Origin: Mesostigma viride
Taxonomy: Eukaryota > Streptophyta > Mesostigmatophyceae > Mesostigmatales > Mesostigmataceae
DNA length: 64,000 nucleotides
Direction of reading: 5' to 3'
NCBI GenBank assembly: GCA_009746045.1
Contig: RPFO01000079.1
Location: forward strand, 6,654,453-6,718,452
Shown one piece after another: positions 11,501 to 54,835 of this stretch. Within the stretch, counting starts at the first letter, position 1, and each line of letters begins with the position of its first letter. The position numbers were made by a program, and so were the translations under genes. The notes under the pieces were generated by a model. The model saw only the letters and a list, made by a program, of their open reading frames with translations, had not been told where the DNA came from and ran no database searches.

Positions 11501-12640
11501 GAAGGTGATCGCAGAACTCCCCCTTGGAACCCTGCACGTTCAACTACTGGCGCCGCTGAGCGGCCACAATGGCTGTCTGGCTCAACTTACAACTGCAGTG
11601 GTGTTCCTCCCCACCCAGCTATGCCACCGGATTCGGGTTGTACCTTGGTCCCTTGAACAATCATGTGTATACCAACCCAACCCCAACCTTCCAGACGCTG
11701 CTATTATTTGGCTACATGTGGGATCAACTCGCCTGGACATGTTGTCATTGGATCCAGTGGAATTTGGCTGGGTGCTAAATCAGGGTGACAGCAGAATTGT
11801 AAAAGGCCTTTACGAGTACACGGCAGAGTGGGGCTACACAATGCTCCGGCATAAAAACCATCAATTCCACCCCGGACGGACACGCTGGGGCGCTACTGAG
11901 TGGCCTGGCCACACCTGGGTCCGCAACATCACCCTCGCCGCTGACCACCCGCTGATTGATCGCCGCGCGACCGACGTACAACACCTCTTGATGCACCGGT
12001 CCATCGGGGTCGGGGAGATCCTCCACCGGCGATTTCACCACCCTGCTACTTGTTTATGTACCAACCCCACTGAAACTGTGGAACACCGATTTTTATGGTG
12101 TAACCTCCAGGGAGTTTGGACCTGGTTGATTGGTTTATGGGCAGCCTGGACATCTGAGCCTATCATACCGGTGTCTACCCGCTCAATTATCTTTGGCATC
12201 ACTGGCACCCCTGGCCTTGAGCTCACCTTTTCACAACAAGCGTGGATATGGCTCCGCACATGCATGTTATATACAATCTGGACGGTGCGAAACGATGTGG
12301 TGTTCAATAGGCGCACAGTTTTCGACAAAGCTGGGGTTCTCTCACGCTTCATTTACCTATGGAACTCCGGCATGCGACGCTACTGGATGGTTGCAAATGA
12401 ACAAAACAAAATCTGGGACCCTGGCGCGGACCAGGATAAGCCCAGCCCACTTGAGATCTTTCATGACCTCATGGGCAAAAACAGGATCTTTACCCACATG
12501 CCCAATGACAACCCATTAGAAGTCCAGTGGCTTCCGTGGTCTAGTAAGGCTCCGTTTTAGCCACTGACATCTTGATACCCTAGGCTTAGCAGGGATTAAT
12601 TACTGGCTATATTTGGAATAAACGTACACCTATTTACCTG
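8591..12640 (+). mobile_element. LINE A: 5'-truncated non-LTR retrotransposon
   Basis: The element is bounded by a perfect 18-bp TSD (GAAATCATATGATGACTG at 8573-8590 and 12641-12658). It begins inside the endonuclease domain and ends without a poly(A) tail at AATAAACGTACACC...TTTACCTG. It carries the end of an AP-endonuclease domain, reverse transcriptase, a connection region and a zf-RVT zinc knuckle. It is related to LINE B at 16838-19208. Confidence 0.93.
8624..12560 (+). pseudogene. Frameshifted LINE ORF2 (endonuclease end, RT, zf-RVT)
   Basis: The first frame (8624-10105) has the endonuclease motifs GDFNVDLD and SDHYPCL, then RT motifs APGADGLPVEFFK, NYRPIRMLT, EQVGFRSNLHIS and WDFEKAFDRI. 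The reading frame then shifts near 10,075, 10,190 (QGDCLSPLLF lies in another frame), 10,310 (CYADDTTNI in another frame), about 10,600 and about 11,420. Good frames resume at 10624-11424 and 11421-12560. The last ends with a zinc knuckle CLC-x8-EHRFLWC and WLPWSSKAPF. Five frameshifts make it dead. Aligning it with LINE B shows each break. Confidence 0.9.
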
Positions 12641-12658
12641 GAAATCATATGATGACTG
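12641..12658 (+). repeat. Target-site duplication, right copy (LINE A)
   Basis: Identical 18-bp copy directly after the conserved 3' end of the element. Confidence 0.93.
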
Positions 12659-12680
12659 ATCAGGAGGCCTGGGGAATAGT

Positions 12681-12710
12681 AACAACTGAACTGAACTGAA
12701 CTGAACTGAG
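12681..12710 (+). repeat. (ACTGA)n pentanucleotide microsatellite
   Basis: About five tandem ACTGA units lie just downstream of LINE A. Confidence 0.85.
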
Positions 12711-12972
12711 TAGTACACATCAATCCGGCGCAGCGCCGGGCCGTTCCCCGGTAATTCCCGCGCGAAAGTTGACGAAATTCGGTGCGCGCGTGCAATGTTG
12801 ACTGAAATTCGGTGTGCAAGGCTATGGTAGCTGAAAATTTATTGCTCACGGAATACGAAGCCATTGTGTACCGGATTTCGCTTGTTCGAACGGCATTGTC
12901 ATAGGGAAAAATAATATTCACAAAAAAACTCGCGAAACGCTGCTGTATTGGGTGTGAACGAGGACAAGCACG

Positions 12973-13681
12973 CAGTTGGCGCAGTTTTTGCTCGCCGTCC
13001 GACCAGACCCGTGCATCTTTAAGGTAAGGTCTCGTTGCCCAAACTACTTGACGGTGGAAACGAACACGTTCCACCAGTTCCTTACATCATTTCAAAGAAA
13101 CCCAGCGTAGGATTTCCCTTAATTTTGCGTTTCCGATTTTTACGCCCCTTCCGCGAAAAAGTGAGAATTATAGGAGCGCTGACAGGGGCAACACTGCATG
13201 TCGTGCTTTTAATCGCTTTTTCGTCTTTTCTTGCAGCTATATGACTTCGCTTGGGCGCAGCAACATCGCCCGGTGTTTATCCTGCGGGCGGGGCTTGCTG
13301 GCCCCGTCCGGAGTGTGCTCGGGGTGCGGGAAAAACCACAGCTACTGGTTTATAACGTCGACAACCCCCATTTTCTGGTCATTAACCGGCGTATTCTTGT
13401 GGTTTAAGCTTCCGGCGACGGGCGAAAAGAGCTCTTACCATGACGGCATGCTCTGGGGAGGCGTTCCGAGAAGGACTGGGGCGGGCAGGCAAATTTACAC
13501 GCGACAGTGCCCGCACGTCGCCTGCGCACCCCGGCGTACAAGGCAAAGCGCAGTGTTTCCCTCCTGGACGGCCCATCGCTGCCTTTGCCGGGCGGCATGT
13601 TGGGGAGGCGGCTCCTTCTTCCTTTCTTACCGCCCGTTTCATAGTTCATACCCCGTGAGTTTCCCAACGGAGGCGTGTTAA
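12973..13681 (+). CDS. Possible two-exon fragment with a zinc-ribbon motif
   Basis: A strong donor (AAG|GTAAGG at 13024) and a strong acceptor (TTTTCTTGCAG, ending 13236) delimit a 213-bp intron. Downstream, two frames look protein-like. One, from the ATG at 13241, contains [18 protein letters not shown], a C-x2-C-x10-C-x2-C zinc ribbon, and stays open to 13681. The other (13237-13407, stop at 13405-13407) encodes [14 protein letters not shown] and ends NRRILVV. Upstream exon limits are unclear. It may be the tail of a gene truncated by LINE A, or chance. Confidence 0.25.
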
Positions 13682-13720
13682 TGATGAGCGGCTGCATGCA
13701 TGAATGAACGGGTGTATGAA

Positions 13721-15019
13721 TGAGGGAGGGGGGGAGGGAGGAGGGAGGGAGGGAGGGAGGGAGGGAGGGAGGGAGGGAGGGAGGGAGGGAGGGAGGGAGG
13801 GAGGGAGGGAGGGAGGGAGGGAGGGAGGGAGGGAGGGAGGGAGGGAGGAGGGAGGGAGGGAGGGAGGGAGGAGGGAGGAGGAGGGAGGGAGGGAGGGAGG
13901 GAGGGAGGAGGGAGGGAGGGAGGGAGGGAGGGAGGGAGGGAGGGAGGGAGGAGGGAGGGAGGGAGGGAGGGAGGGAGGGAGGAGGGAGGGAGGGAGGGAG
14001 GGAGGGAGGGAGGGAGGGAGGGAGGAGGAGGGGAGGGAGGAGGGAGGGAGGGAGGGAGGGAGGAGGGAGGGAGGGAGGGAGAGGGAGGGAGGGAGGGAGG
14101 GAGGAGGGAGGAGGGAGGGAGGGAGGGGAGGGAGGGAGGGAGGGAGGGAGGAGGAGGGAGGGAGGGAGGGAGGGAGGAGGGAGGGAGGGAGGGAGGGAGG
14201 AGGAGGGAGGGAGGGAGGGAGGGAGGGAGGGAGGGAGGGAGGGAGGGGAGGGAGGGAGGAGGGAGGGAGGGAGGGAGGGAGGAGGGAGGGAGGGAGGAGG
14301 GAGGGAGGGAGGGAGGGAGGGAGGGAGGAGGGAGGGAGGGAGGGAGGGAGGGAGGGAGGAGGGAGGAGGGAGGAGGGAGGAGGGAGGGAGGAGGGAGGGA
14401 GGGAGGGAGGGAGGAGGGAGGGAGGGAGGGAGGGAGGGAGGGAGGGAGGGAGGGAGGGAGGGAGGGAGGGAGGAGGGAGGGAGGGAGGGAGGGGAGGGAG
14501 GGAGGGAGGGAGGGAGGGAGGGAGGGAGGGAGGGAGAGGGAGGGAGGAGGGAGGGAGGAGGGAGGGAGGGAGGGAGGGAGGGAGGGAGGGAGGGAGGGAG
14601 GAGGGAGGGAGGGAGGGAGGAGGGAGGAGGGAGGGAGGGAGGGAGGGAGGGAGGGAGGGAGGAGGGAGGGAGGGAGGGAGGGAGGGAGGGAGGGGAGGGA
14701 GGGAGGGAGGAGGGAGGGAGGGAGGGAGGGAGGGAGGGAGGGAGGGAGGAGGGAGGGAGGGAGGAGGGGAGGGAGGGAGGGAGGGAGGGAGGGAGGGAGG
14801 GAGGGAGGAGGGAGGGAGGGAGGGAGGGAGGGAGGGAGGGAGGGAGGGAGGGAGGGAGGGAGGAGGGAGGGAGGGAGGGAGGGAGGGAGGGAGGAGGGAG
14901 GGAGGGAGGGAGGGAGGGAGGGAGGAGGAGGGAGGGAGGGAGGAGGGAGGGAGGGAGGGAGGAGGAGGGAGGGAGGGAGGGAGGGAGGGAGGAGGGAGGA
15001 GGAGGGAGGGAGGGGGAGG
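13721..15019 (+). repeat. (GGGA)n/(GGAGGGAG)n purine microsatellite, about 1.3 kb
   Basis: Uninterrupted GGGA/GGA units with no C and almost no T on this strand. Long Gly/Arg/Glu frames on the plus strand and Pro/Ser frames on the minus strand are by-products. The G-runs could form quadruplex or triplex DNA. Confidence 0.97.
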
Positions 15020-15030
15020 GTATGTATGAT

Positions 15031-15376
<346 letters not shown>

Positions 15377-15474
15377 CTACGTGTATGCATGGGTGGGTGG
15401 ATACATGTGTATGTGTGTGTGGGTGGGTGGGTAAGGGATCGACGTGTGTGTGTGTATGTGTGTGTGTGTGTGTG
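15377..15474 (+). repeat. GT/GGGT-rich low-complexity tract
   Basis: Short (TG)n and GGGTGGGTG runs continue directly from the TGCG array. Confidence 0.85.
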
Positions 15475-15487
15475 CTTCTCTGCTTAG

Positions 15488-15757
15488 GCGTTGGAGCACA
15501 CGCATGCACTGGAGGAAGGGGTGATGAAAACCCAGACCAACTGTCGCACCCACCCCTCCACCTTCACCAAGCGTAAGGCCAAGCGTGCCATGGGGGTAGG
15601 GTAGCGGACGCAAGTCACCAACGTCAGGGTGCTCACCAGGCTGGTGGATGAGAAGATGGGGGGCAGGCCCCTGTCAGATGCAGAGAAGAAGAAAAGGAAA
15701 AGGATGCAGCAGGGCCGTGAGAACGTGCCCCCGGGTGTGGCATTAGCCACTATATAG
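15488..15757 (+). pseudogene. Exon-like frame with one internal stop
   Basis: After an acceptor-like TTCTCTGCTTAG the frame encodes ALEHTHALEEGVMKTQTN, then a basic stretch (FTKRKAKRAMG) and a TAG at 15602-15604. It continues as RLVDEKMGGRPLSDAEKKKR and ends at a second stop (15755-15757). Composition is protein-like and unlike the surrounding repeats. I do not recognise the family; it may be a decayed 3' exon or a transposon protein tail. Confidence 0.35.
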
Positions 15758-15869
15758 CTAGCTAGCTGGCTAGAGGTGTGTTATTAATGCATTGTACTAT
15801 AGGCATGTGCCCCCAAGTATGCCTTCCTGCATTGTAAATATGATGCATAATGTAATGATGTGTTGTTTG

Positions 15870-16505
15870 GAACCTTCTGTACACCAAGGTGGAATGATTG
15901 CCATGAAACCCTTGTAAGAACAATAGAAAGCTGCTTTTTCTGTGGTATTAATGCTAGCATCTGTCACCAATTTGTCATCCAACCAGCCTGAAGCTTTGTG
16001 GGCAGGCTGCATGGGATGTGTTTCGAACATGTGCCAAGTTCTAGCTCCAACTGAGTCCACTTGGGTCTTATATATGTGCAAACCTATGATGAAATACTTG
16101 GAAAACACTGAAAAACTGCATTTTGGGGTATTTATGCTAGCATTTGTCACCAATTTGTCATCCAACCAGCCTGAAACTTTGTGGGCATGCTGCATGGGAT
16201 GTGTTTAGAACATGTGCAAAGTTCCAGGCCCAACTGAGTTCATTTGGTGTCATTATGTATGCATATGTGTGATAAAACCCTTAAAAAACCATGAAAAACT
16301 GCATTTTTTGGGTATTTATGCTAGCATTTGTCACCAATTTGTCATCCAACCAGCCTGAAACTTTGTGGGCATGCTGCATGGGATGTGTTTAGAACATGTG
16401 CAAAGTTCCAGGCCCAACTGAGTTCATTTGATGTCATTATATATGCATACATGCCAGAAAGTGCTGAAAATACGGTATTTTTTGCTAGCAAATGTCACCA
16501 TGTTA
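15870..16505 (+). repeat. 184-bp tandem repeat (about 3.3 copies)
   Basis: Units start at GCTAGCAT (15953), then near 16136 and 16320, with a partial fourth copy near 16483. Each contains TTTGTCATCCAACCAGCCTG and GGGATGTGTTT. The steps are 183 and 184 bp. Copies differ by scattered substitutions, so the array is not very recent. Confidence 0.88.
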
Positions 16506-16821
16506 CCATGGTGCCGACTCCCAAAAAATTTTTTGACCACATGGCATCATAAGATATCTGATTAGGTACCTTGGTGCCAAATTTGAGGCCAAACTGACTA
16601 TTAGCCTATCTTGAAATAATTACCAGGGAACAAAAACGCGTTTTTGGATTGATGTGTAGTGAGGACTGAGGAGGCACGATAAGCCTGTATATCTCTGCTG
16701 CCCATATGCGGCGTGGGCGATAACAACAACAACAACAACAAGCCTTACATCGGGATCGTTATTTACGACCCGCAACAACCCAACGTTAGTAATCACGCTG
16801 ATCTGAGCCACTCGACGCCGC

Positions 16822-16837
16822 GAAAATGTGGCCGCTG
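16822..16837 (+). repeat. Target-site duplication, left copy (LINE B)
   Basis: GAAAATGTGGCCGCTG, identical to 19209-19224. Confidence 0.92.
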
Positions 16838-19101
16838 GTATTGTACAGATAGCCTATGTGGATGACACCACCAATGTTTGCATCTCTCTACAGGAAGTGA
16901 CTGCTGTCTTGGAAAATATCAACACGTACTCTGTGGCCTCACAACAACGTTGTAATGTGCAAAAATCCACGGGACTGCACATCGGCAAACCCAACCCATC
17001 TCGGATAAACCCCTCTCACCTGGCCATGACATGGGTCAAACCAGGTGAACACCATCTTTTGCACAATTGCCCCATTGGCTGCACGCCAGAGGGACGTTTG
17101 GCTGAACATCGTGCGTTTTTATATGACGAAACCAACCACGTGGGCAAACTTGCAGGAGTGCTCCTCACGGCAGGGCGGTGGGGTGGCGTCCAGCGGATGA
17201 GCTTACGAGGAAAAGCACTAATCGTCAACCAACTCTTGTTCTCCAAGGTTTTATACTACTGTCTGGCACACCCTCCCAACGATCATACCATACAGCTTAT
17301 CCAACGCATCGGCAGCAATTTTGTTTGGAAACAGAAAGGTTTGATATCTCACACGGTACATGGTTGGATCAGCCGGGATATGTCCTTTATGTCATGGTTG
17401 CACGGTGGTCTAGGGCTACACAACATACAATGGCGCTTGTGGTCGATGTATGCTAAACAAGTGATCAGCGTGTACATGGAAGTGAACACGCACCCTGGCT
17501 GCCTGTTGGCAAAAGAGTCTCTCTCCGCTATTTACACCCATGCTAATGGCACATCATGGCACCTTGACGCTGGAGTACTTGGCTGCACACTGATATCATA
17601 CAAGGGGCTCCCCTGGTACTGGTCGCGCCTATGGTTAGGTTATCACAAGCTCAAACCTGGGCGCCTCGTTTTTCCCACCACTCGTGAGGAGGTTGCACGA
17701 CAGATTCTTTATTTCAATGATTTGATCGTGGACAATGCGCGCAAGCCCTTGGGCACGTTACATGGGCACAACCCTTATGCTGGCTTCCTGTGCGCATCAC
17801 CCCCTGTTCTGAGAGTGCTCGATCTCTACGCGTGGCAGGGGGACAGATATCGGTTACGGGCATACACTGAAGTTAATGCTTGGGTGCAAAACATGCCATC
17901 GCTACACGCTTGGAACACCCTCATCCAGGCCATCCCAGCTACATGGCATGCTCTGATGATGGCCCCACGCAAGGCCCTCCAACCGGGTGATTGGATCAGT
18001 TTTTACCCAGACGGGATCACATCCACATGCAAAGGTCTGGTCCGGGGAGTGTTGCCTCCGGCCGGAATTCAAGTCCAAGTGGCCGACACCCTTCCAGGCC
18101 ACAATGGTTGCCTCAATCAGTTGGCGACATTATGTGTCTGTCTTCCAGCCCACCAATGTCACCGTATCCGGATGGTCCCGTGGTTAGTATCAAGGTCCTG
18201 CATGTTCCAGCCGGACCCCACGACCCCGGCGGAGGCCATCACTTGGTTACACGTAGGCAATACGAGATTGGATACTTTACCATTGGACCCCCTGGAATTT
18301 GGCTGGACCCTGACCAAGGGGATGTCTAGGATCAGCAAATGTCTTTACGAGTACACGGCAGAATGGGGTTATGACATTTTATTGCACGAGAACCATAAGC
18401 TCCACCCTGGCCGCCCACGATGGGGCTTTCAATGGCCTGGATATAGTTGGATTAAACTTATCACCCTGGCGGTCGATCACCCTTTGGTGGACCGCAGAGC
18501 GACCGACATTCAACATCTTTTACTGCACAGAGCCATCGGGGTAAACGCGACCCTCAGCAGCCGGTTTCACCACGATGCGACATGCCTGTGCACCTTCCCT
18601 TCGGAAACAATTGAGCACCGCTTTCTCTACTGCCAAGTGAGCGGGGTGTGGCAATGGTTGTTTAACGTATGGTCCGCATGGACCGCGCTACCACATTCCA
18701 CACTAACGCTATCCGTGCGTTGTATCATATTCGGTATGGCGGGGACCCCCGGGGAGGAGCTATCCGACAGTCAACTAGCCTGGGTATGGCTCCGAACTAT
18801 GAATATGCTATACGCGATCTGGACTATCCGGAACGAGACGGTTTTCAAAGTGCGGCACGAATACACCAAAGCCGCCGTGGTGAGGCGGTTTATCTTCCTC
18901 TGGAACTCAGCAATGCGTCGCGCTTGGCTCTTGGCGCAAGAACAATACAAGGTGTGGGACCCCGGCCCCAACAATGACAGGCCCAGCCCCTTGGAGCTCT
19001 TCCATGCTCTCCTGGGACGCAACAGGGTGTTTACTTGCATTCCTCACGGTGACCTTACGCGCGTCACTTGGCTCCCCTGGTCACACAATGCTCCTTTCTA
19101 A
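16828..19101 (+). CDS. LINE B ORF2 C-terminal part (partial RT plus zf-RVT), open
   Basis: An open frame of 757 codons starts in the target duplication with GTG, not ATG, because the element is 5'-truncated. It begins IAYVDDTTNVCISLQ (RT palm YxDD), passes through SLRGKALIVNQLLFSKVLYY (thumb/connection) and ends with a zf-RVT knuckle CLC-x8-EHRFLYC and WLPWSHNAPF. There are no stops or frameshifts. The endonuclease and most of the RT are absent, so it cannot transpose by itself. Its intactness and the perfect TSD suggest a recent insertion. Confidence 0.85.
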   Translation: MAAGIVQIAYVDDTTNVCISLQEVTAVLENINTYSVASQQRCNVQKSTGLHIGKPNPSRINPSHLAMTWVKPGEHHLLHNCPIGCTPEGRLAEHRAFLYDETNHVGKLAGVLLTAGRWGGVQRMSLRGKALIVNQLLFSKVLYYCLAHPPNDHTIQLIQRIGSNFVWKQKGLISHTVHGWISRDMSFMSWLHGGLGLHNIQWRLWSMYAKQVISVYMEVNTHPGCLLAKESLSAIYTHANGTSWHLDAGVLGCTLISYKGLPWYWSRLWLGYHKLKPGRLVFPTTREEVARQILYFNDLIVDNARKPLGTLHGHNPYAGFLCASPPVLRVLDLYAWQGDRYRLRAYTEVNAWVQNMPSLHAWNTLIQAIPATWHALMMAPRKALQPGDWISFYPDGITSTCKGLVRGVLPPAGIQVQVADTLPGHNGCLNQLATLCVCLPAHQCHRIRMVPWLVSRSCMFQPDPTTPAEAITWLHVGNTRLDTLPLDPLEFGWTLTKGMSRISKCLYEYTAEWGYDILLHENHKLHPGRPRWGFQWPGYSWIKLITLAVDHPLVDRRATDIQHLLLHRAIGVNATLSSRFHHDATCLCTFPSETIEHRFLYCQVSGVWQWLFNVWSAWTALPHSTLTLSVRCIIFGMAGTPGEELSDSQLAWVWLRTMNMLYAIWTIRNETVFKVRHEYTKAAVVRRFIFLWNSAMRRAWLLAQEQYKVWDPGPNNDRPSPLELFHALLGRNRVFTCIPHGDLTRVTWLPWSHNAPF

Positions 19102-19208
19102 ACCTTTCACCTATCACACTACCCTCAGAGGGTAACCAGCTGGTCGATACGTGGTACCTCTTAACCTAATGATATTCCTATTGGTTAATAAAAATACCCA
19201 TTTACCCG
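16838..19208 (+). mobile_element. LINE B: 5'-truncated non-LTR retrotransposon
   Basis: A perfect 16-bp TSD (GAAAATGTGGCCGCTG at 16822-16837 and 19209-19224) flanks the element. It starts at the catalytic YVDD motif of the reverse transcriptase and runs to the conserved tail-less 3' end (TTAATAAAAATACCC...TTTACCCG). It is the same family as LINE A. Confidence 0.93.
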
Positions 19209-19224
19209 GAAAATGTGGCCGCTG
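19209..19224 (+). repeat. Target-site duplication, right copy (LINE B)
   Basis: Second identical 16-bp copy, directly after the element's 3' end. Confidence 0.92.
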
Positions 19225-19620
19225 TCAGGACAGCAACTATGCAGCCTCGTCCGTGCAAGCAGTTCGCGCGCCAATGAAGTACATTCTAGTTGGGCCAATC
19301 GCGTCGTGCCACGCGGACAGAGGGCGAGATTCCAGACATGGCTGGTGGCATCGACTTTTCAGAGGCGTTCCCCGGCCAAGTGTACCACTTTTAATCCGTG
19401 GGATCCATTCTGGCCAAATTTCTTAGATATAGAAACGTCCTTTTTCGACCGGAGGCTAAACATTAATGCCATGACGAGAGACAATCATCCATGTATTTAG
19501 TTGAATTACGTAGTCGGGGATGTAAACAGCAGGAGATGCCCAAAGAAGCTTTCTCGTGAAACCTGTACGGAAATATAAGAAGGGAGCGAGGTTCGAAACG
19601 AGGCGTTCTGAGGCACGAAG
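19225..19620 (+). promoter_or_regulatory. Upstream region of the giant RND gene
   Basis: 396 bp between LINE B and the start codon. A TATA-like AAATATAAGA lies at 19571-19580, about 45 bp before the ATG, leaving room for a short leader. No other element is recognisable. LINE B sits less than 0.5 kb upstream and could affect transcription. Confidence 0.35.
19571..19580 (+). promoter_or_regulatory. TATA-like element
   Basis: AAATATAAGA about 45 bp before the ATG of the giant gene. Supported by position and composition only. Confidence 0.3.
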
Positions 19621-52278
<32,658 letters not shown>

Positions 52279-53973
52279 CGGGTGGGAGGTGTTAAACGCG
52301 ATTTTGAAGTTTGGCAGGGTGGGGGTATGGATGTACATTCCAAAGTTGTGGTGAACATTTAAGAGCAGATGGGTGTTCCAAACCTGGATCTACAGGCGCC
52401 CGGGGGACACTAAGGCGAGGAGGCTGCTTGTTGCAGGGCGGCAGAAGTCCAACTGATGGGATGGGTGAGCGCACCCTTTCAGTTGATGAATATCAAGCAG
52501 GCATGATGGACAGCTCGTTCCATCGTGGCCTTTTGGCCTTTGATTGAACGAGGGCATACGCGTGGGCACCATCCTCTGACGACGGTGCTTTGGTGCTTTT
52601 GCATCGGGGCCCCTCTCCAGGGCTTGCCGGCGAATGCGGGTTGGACATTTATGGGATCCGCTTTACAGGTCATGCTAGTGGCGTTTTGATGCAGCCCTGG
52701 TGGTTTCAATGGCTGATGGAGGCTGTGGCAGTGATGTCCGTTGCCTGCTGGTGCAGTGGCCCGAGTTGCTAGGTTTATTTCTGGGAAGCTGCCTATGTTT
52801 TTAAGTGGGCATGAGTGTCGTGTTGGCGAGGGGTAGAGTGTAGCCCGCTCTTGACGCAGAGCAGTCGACGGTACAACGCCTGCCAAGTTTGACTAAAATG
52901 GCCATCAGAGAAAAGCTTACTTGGGTGTGCAGCCGTGTCGTCTTTTCGGCGGTGTTGCTGATTGGCATTTGCAAAGCAAAGTACCCCCGTGGCTAATAGG
53001 CGGCAGTAGAGGATGCTCTGTGGTGCGCTTTTAGCACCATTGACCTAGCAGATGTCTTGGCGCATTGTTCTATCAAGAAGAGGATTCATGGCATCAAGGT
53101 GCTGCCTGCTGTTCCGGGTACAAGTGGTGCAATCTTTGAATGGCACGGTTGAGAAAACATGCGTCATTTTGATCCCAGTTATACTCAGCATGACTGGATG
53201 CGTCGAAGGAGTTTGCTGCTTTGATTTCAGCTTGAATTAGGCATTGGACTACTTGCTCAGCTCGTAAGAGGGCATTCATGCTTTGTGTTACTAAGCCATT
53301 GCCGGCAGTGGTGGTTGCAAGTATTGGTAAGGGCTTCTTACCATTGTTACGGTTGTGAATTGGTATTGTAGCGGGCCTAACCTCTACACTCGGGCACTGC
53401 ATTCGCAGTGGGGTGGTGAGTGTGACCAGTCAATCAGCATGGTTATGGGCACCAGTGCTCATTCTCTTTTTTTGGATTATGTAACCTTGTCGTATGCCCA
53501 GAAATCATGCTAGCCACACAAAAAAATGGCATGTGTAACATATTGGGCATTATATAATTTATTCTGTAGTAAGCAAATTTTCCAGTAGTGTCACTTTTAT
53601 GTACCTTGCGCACCATGCACGGGCAGATCCGCTTGATCAACCCCTCTTACTCAGATAAGTAAGTAAGTAAGTAAGTACTTGCGTGTCATGCGCATGGGCA
53701 TGCCACGGAGTACTATCAAGGAGACAACTATGCTAATCTCATTAGAAAAATAATTACACGAAAGTTACAAATATCGTCTGCATCATGCCCCAGCATATGT
53801 TTGAGTCACTGAATTAAATTAAATGGTAGCATACCTCCGGCCGTTGGGAGTACATGTAGCACATATCCCTGAGAAGGGGTATATGGCTTTTGATACATTC
53901 TGGGCTACTTCCTCCAAGGGTAGGGTGTATACTACACCTGCTCTGGGTGCACAAAGTGCACAACTGCACCACT
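52279..53973. other. Intergenic region after the giant gene
   Basis: Contains the 3' UTR of the giant gene at its left end. A short (TAAG)n run lies at 53656-53678. No coding frame with recognisable content; the poly(A) site is not evident. Confidence 0.5.
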
Positions 53974-54456
53974 ATGTATTCCAATTTAGCGGACAAAGTG
54001 GAGGCGCAGGTGGCGAAGGCGGCCCCGTCCTACGCGACTATGGCCAGCACAGCCATCCAAGAAATAGCCACTAGCACTGCTCAGGTGGTCTCTAGGACCT
54101 TCGCCGACCGGGACAACAAAGAGCGGCGCGGCCGCACCACAATTATTGGCAATGTGGCGGCCCTCCCCCGGGAGACGGGGCTGAGCCTCCGCCTCAAGGT
54201 GGAGAAGGAACTCATCACCAACTTCCGCCTAGAGGACAGTGTCACAATCGACACCGTCCGCCGCCTACCGGGGCGCGCAGACGCGCCGGTGGCGCTCGTG
54301 CTTACGCGCCCCATTGGCAAGCACTATATCCTCCAACACCGCACCAAGCTACCACGAGGCTTGGGTTGGAGTTTCGATGACGATCTGACCCCGGCGCAGC
54401 TTCGCGCCCGCAGGGACCGGCTGGCACAAGAGGACGCGAAGAAGGCCCTCAGCTGA
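53974..54456 (+). pseudogene. LINE C ORF1-like protein fragment
   Basis: From the ATG at 53974: MYSNLADKVEAQVAK, then RRGRTTIIGNVAALPRETG, LSLRLKVEKEL, DSVTIDTVRRLPG and HRTKLPRGLGWSFDDDLTPA. The RRM-like core followed by a basic C-terminal domain resembles L1-type ORF1 proteins. After the stop the similarity continues in another frame (RTKKVRLRWKDDAWHMEV, to about 54558), so the ORF is frameshifted. Confidence 0.6.
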
Positions 54457-54835
54457 CCGCACGAAGAAGGTGCGGCTGCGGTGGAAGGACGACGCATGGC
54501 ACATGGAGGTTACCTCGCGGGAGGTTACCACGCCGAGGGGAGACGCGCCGGGGGGTAGGGGGTAGGCCCTCCCCGCCCCCTCACACCGCGAGCAGCTACC
54601 GGGGGGTCAGCTCGAACCCACCCCCCCACACCCGTCGTCCGATGGCCGAGCGTGTCTTGGATAGTCCAATCTCACGGACGACGCAACGGAGTCAAAGCTG
54701 CGACCTTCATCGCCAACTTCGCAACAAGGAGCGCCTGCTGGCTTTCGCACCCGGCACTCCCAACGGTAATATTGCTGCATTCTTTGACCCCAAGACCAGG
54801 CGAGCAAGTCGCGCCGCCCGCCTGGAGGGTGCCCT

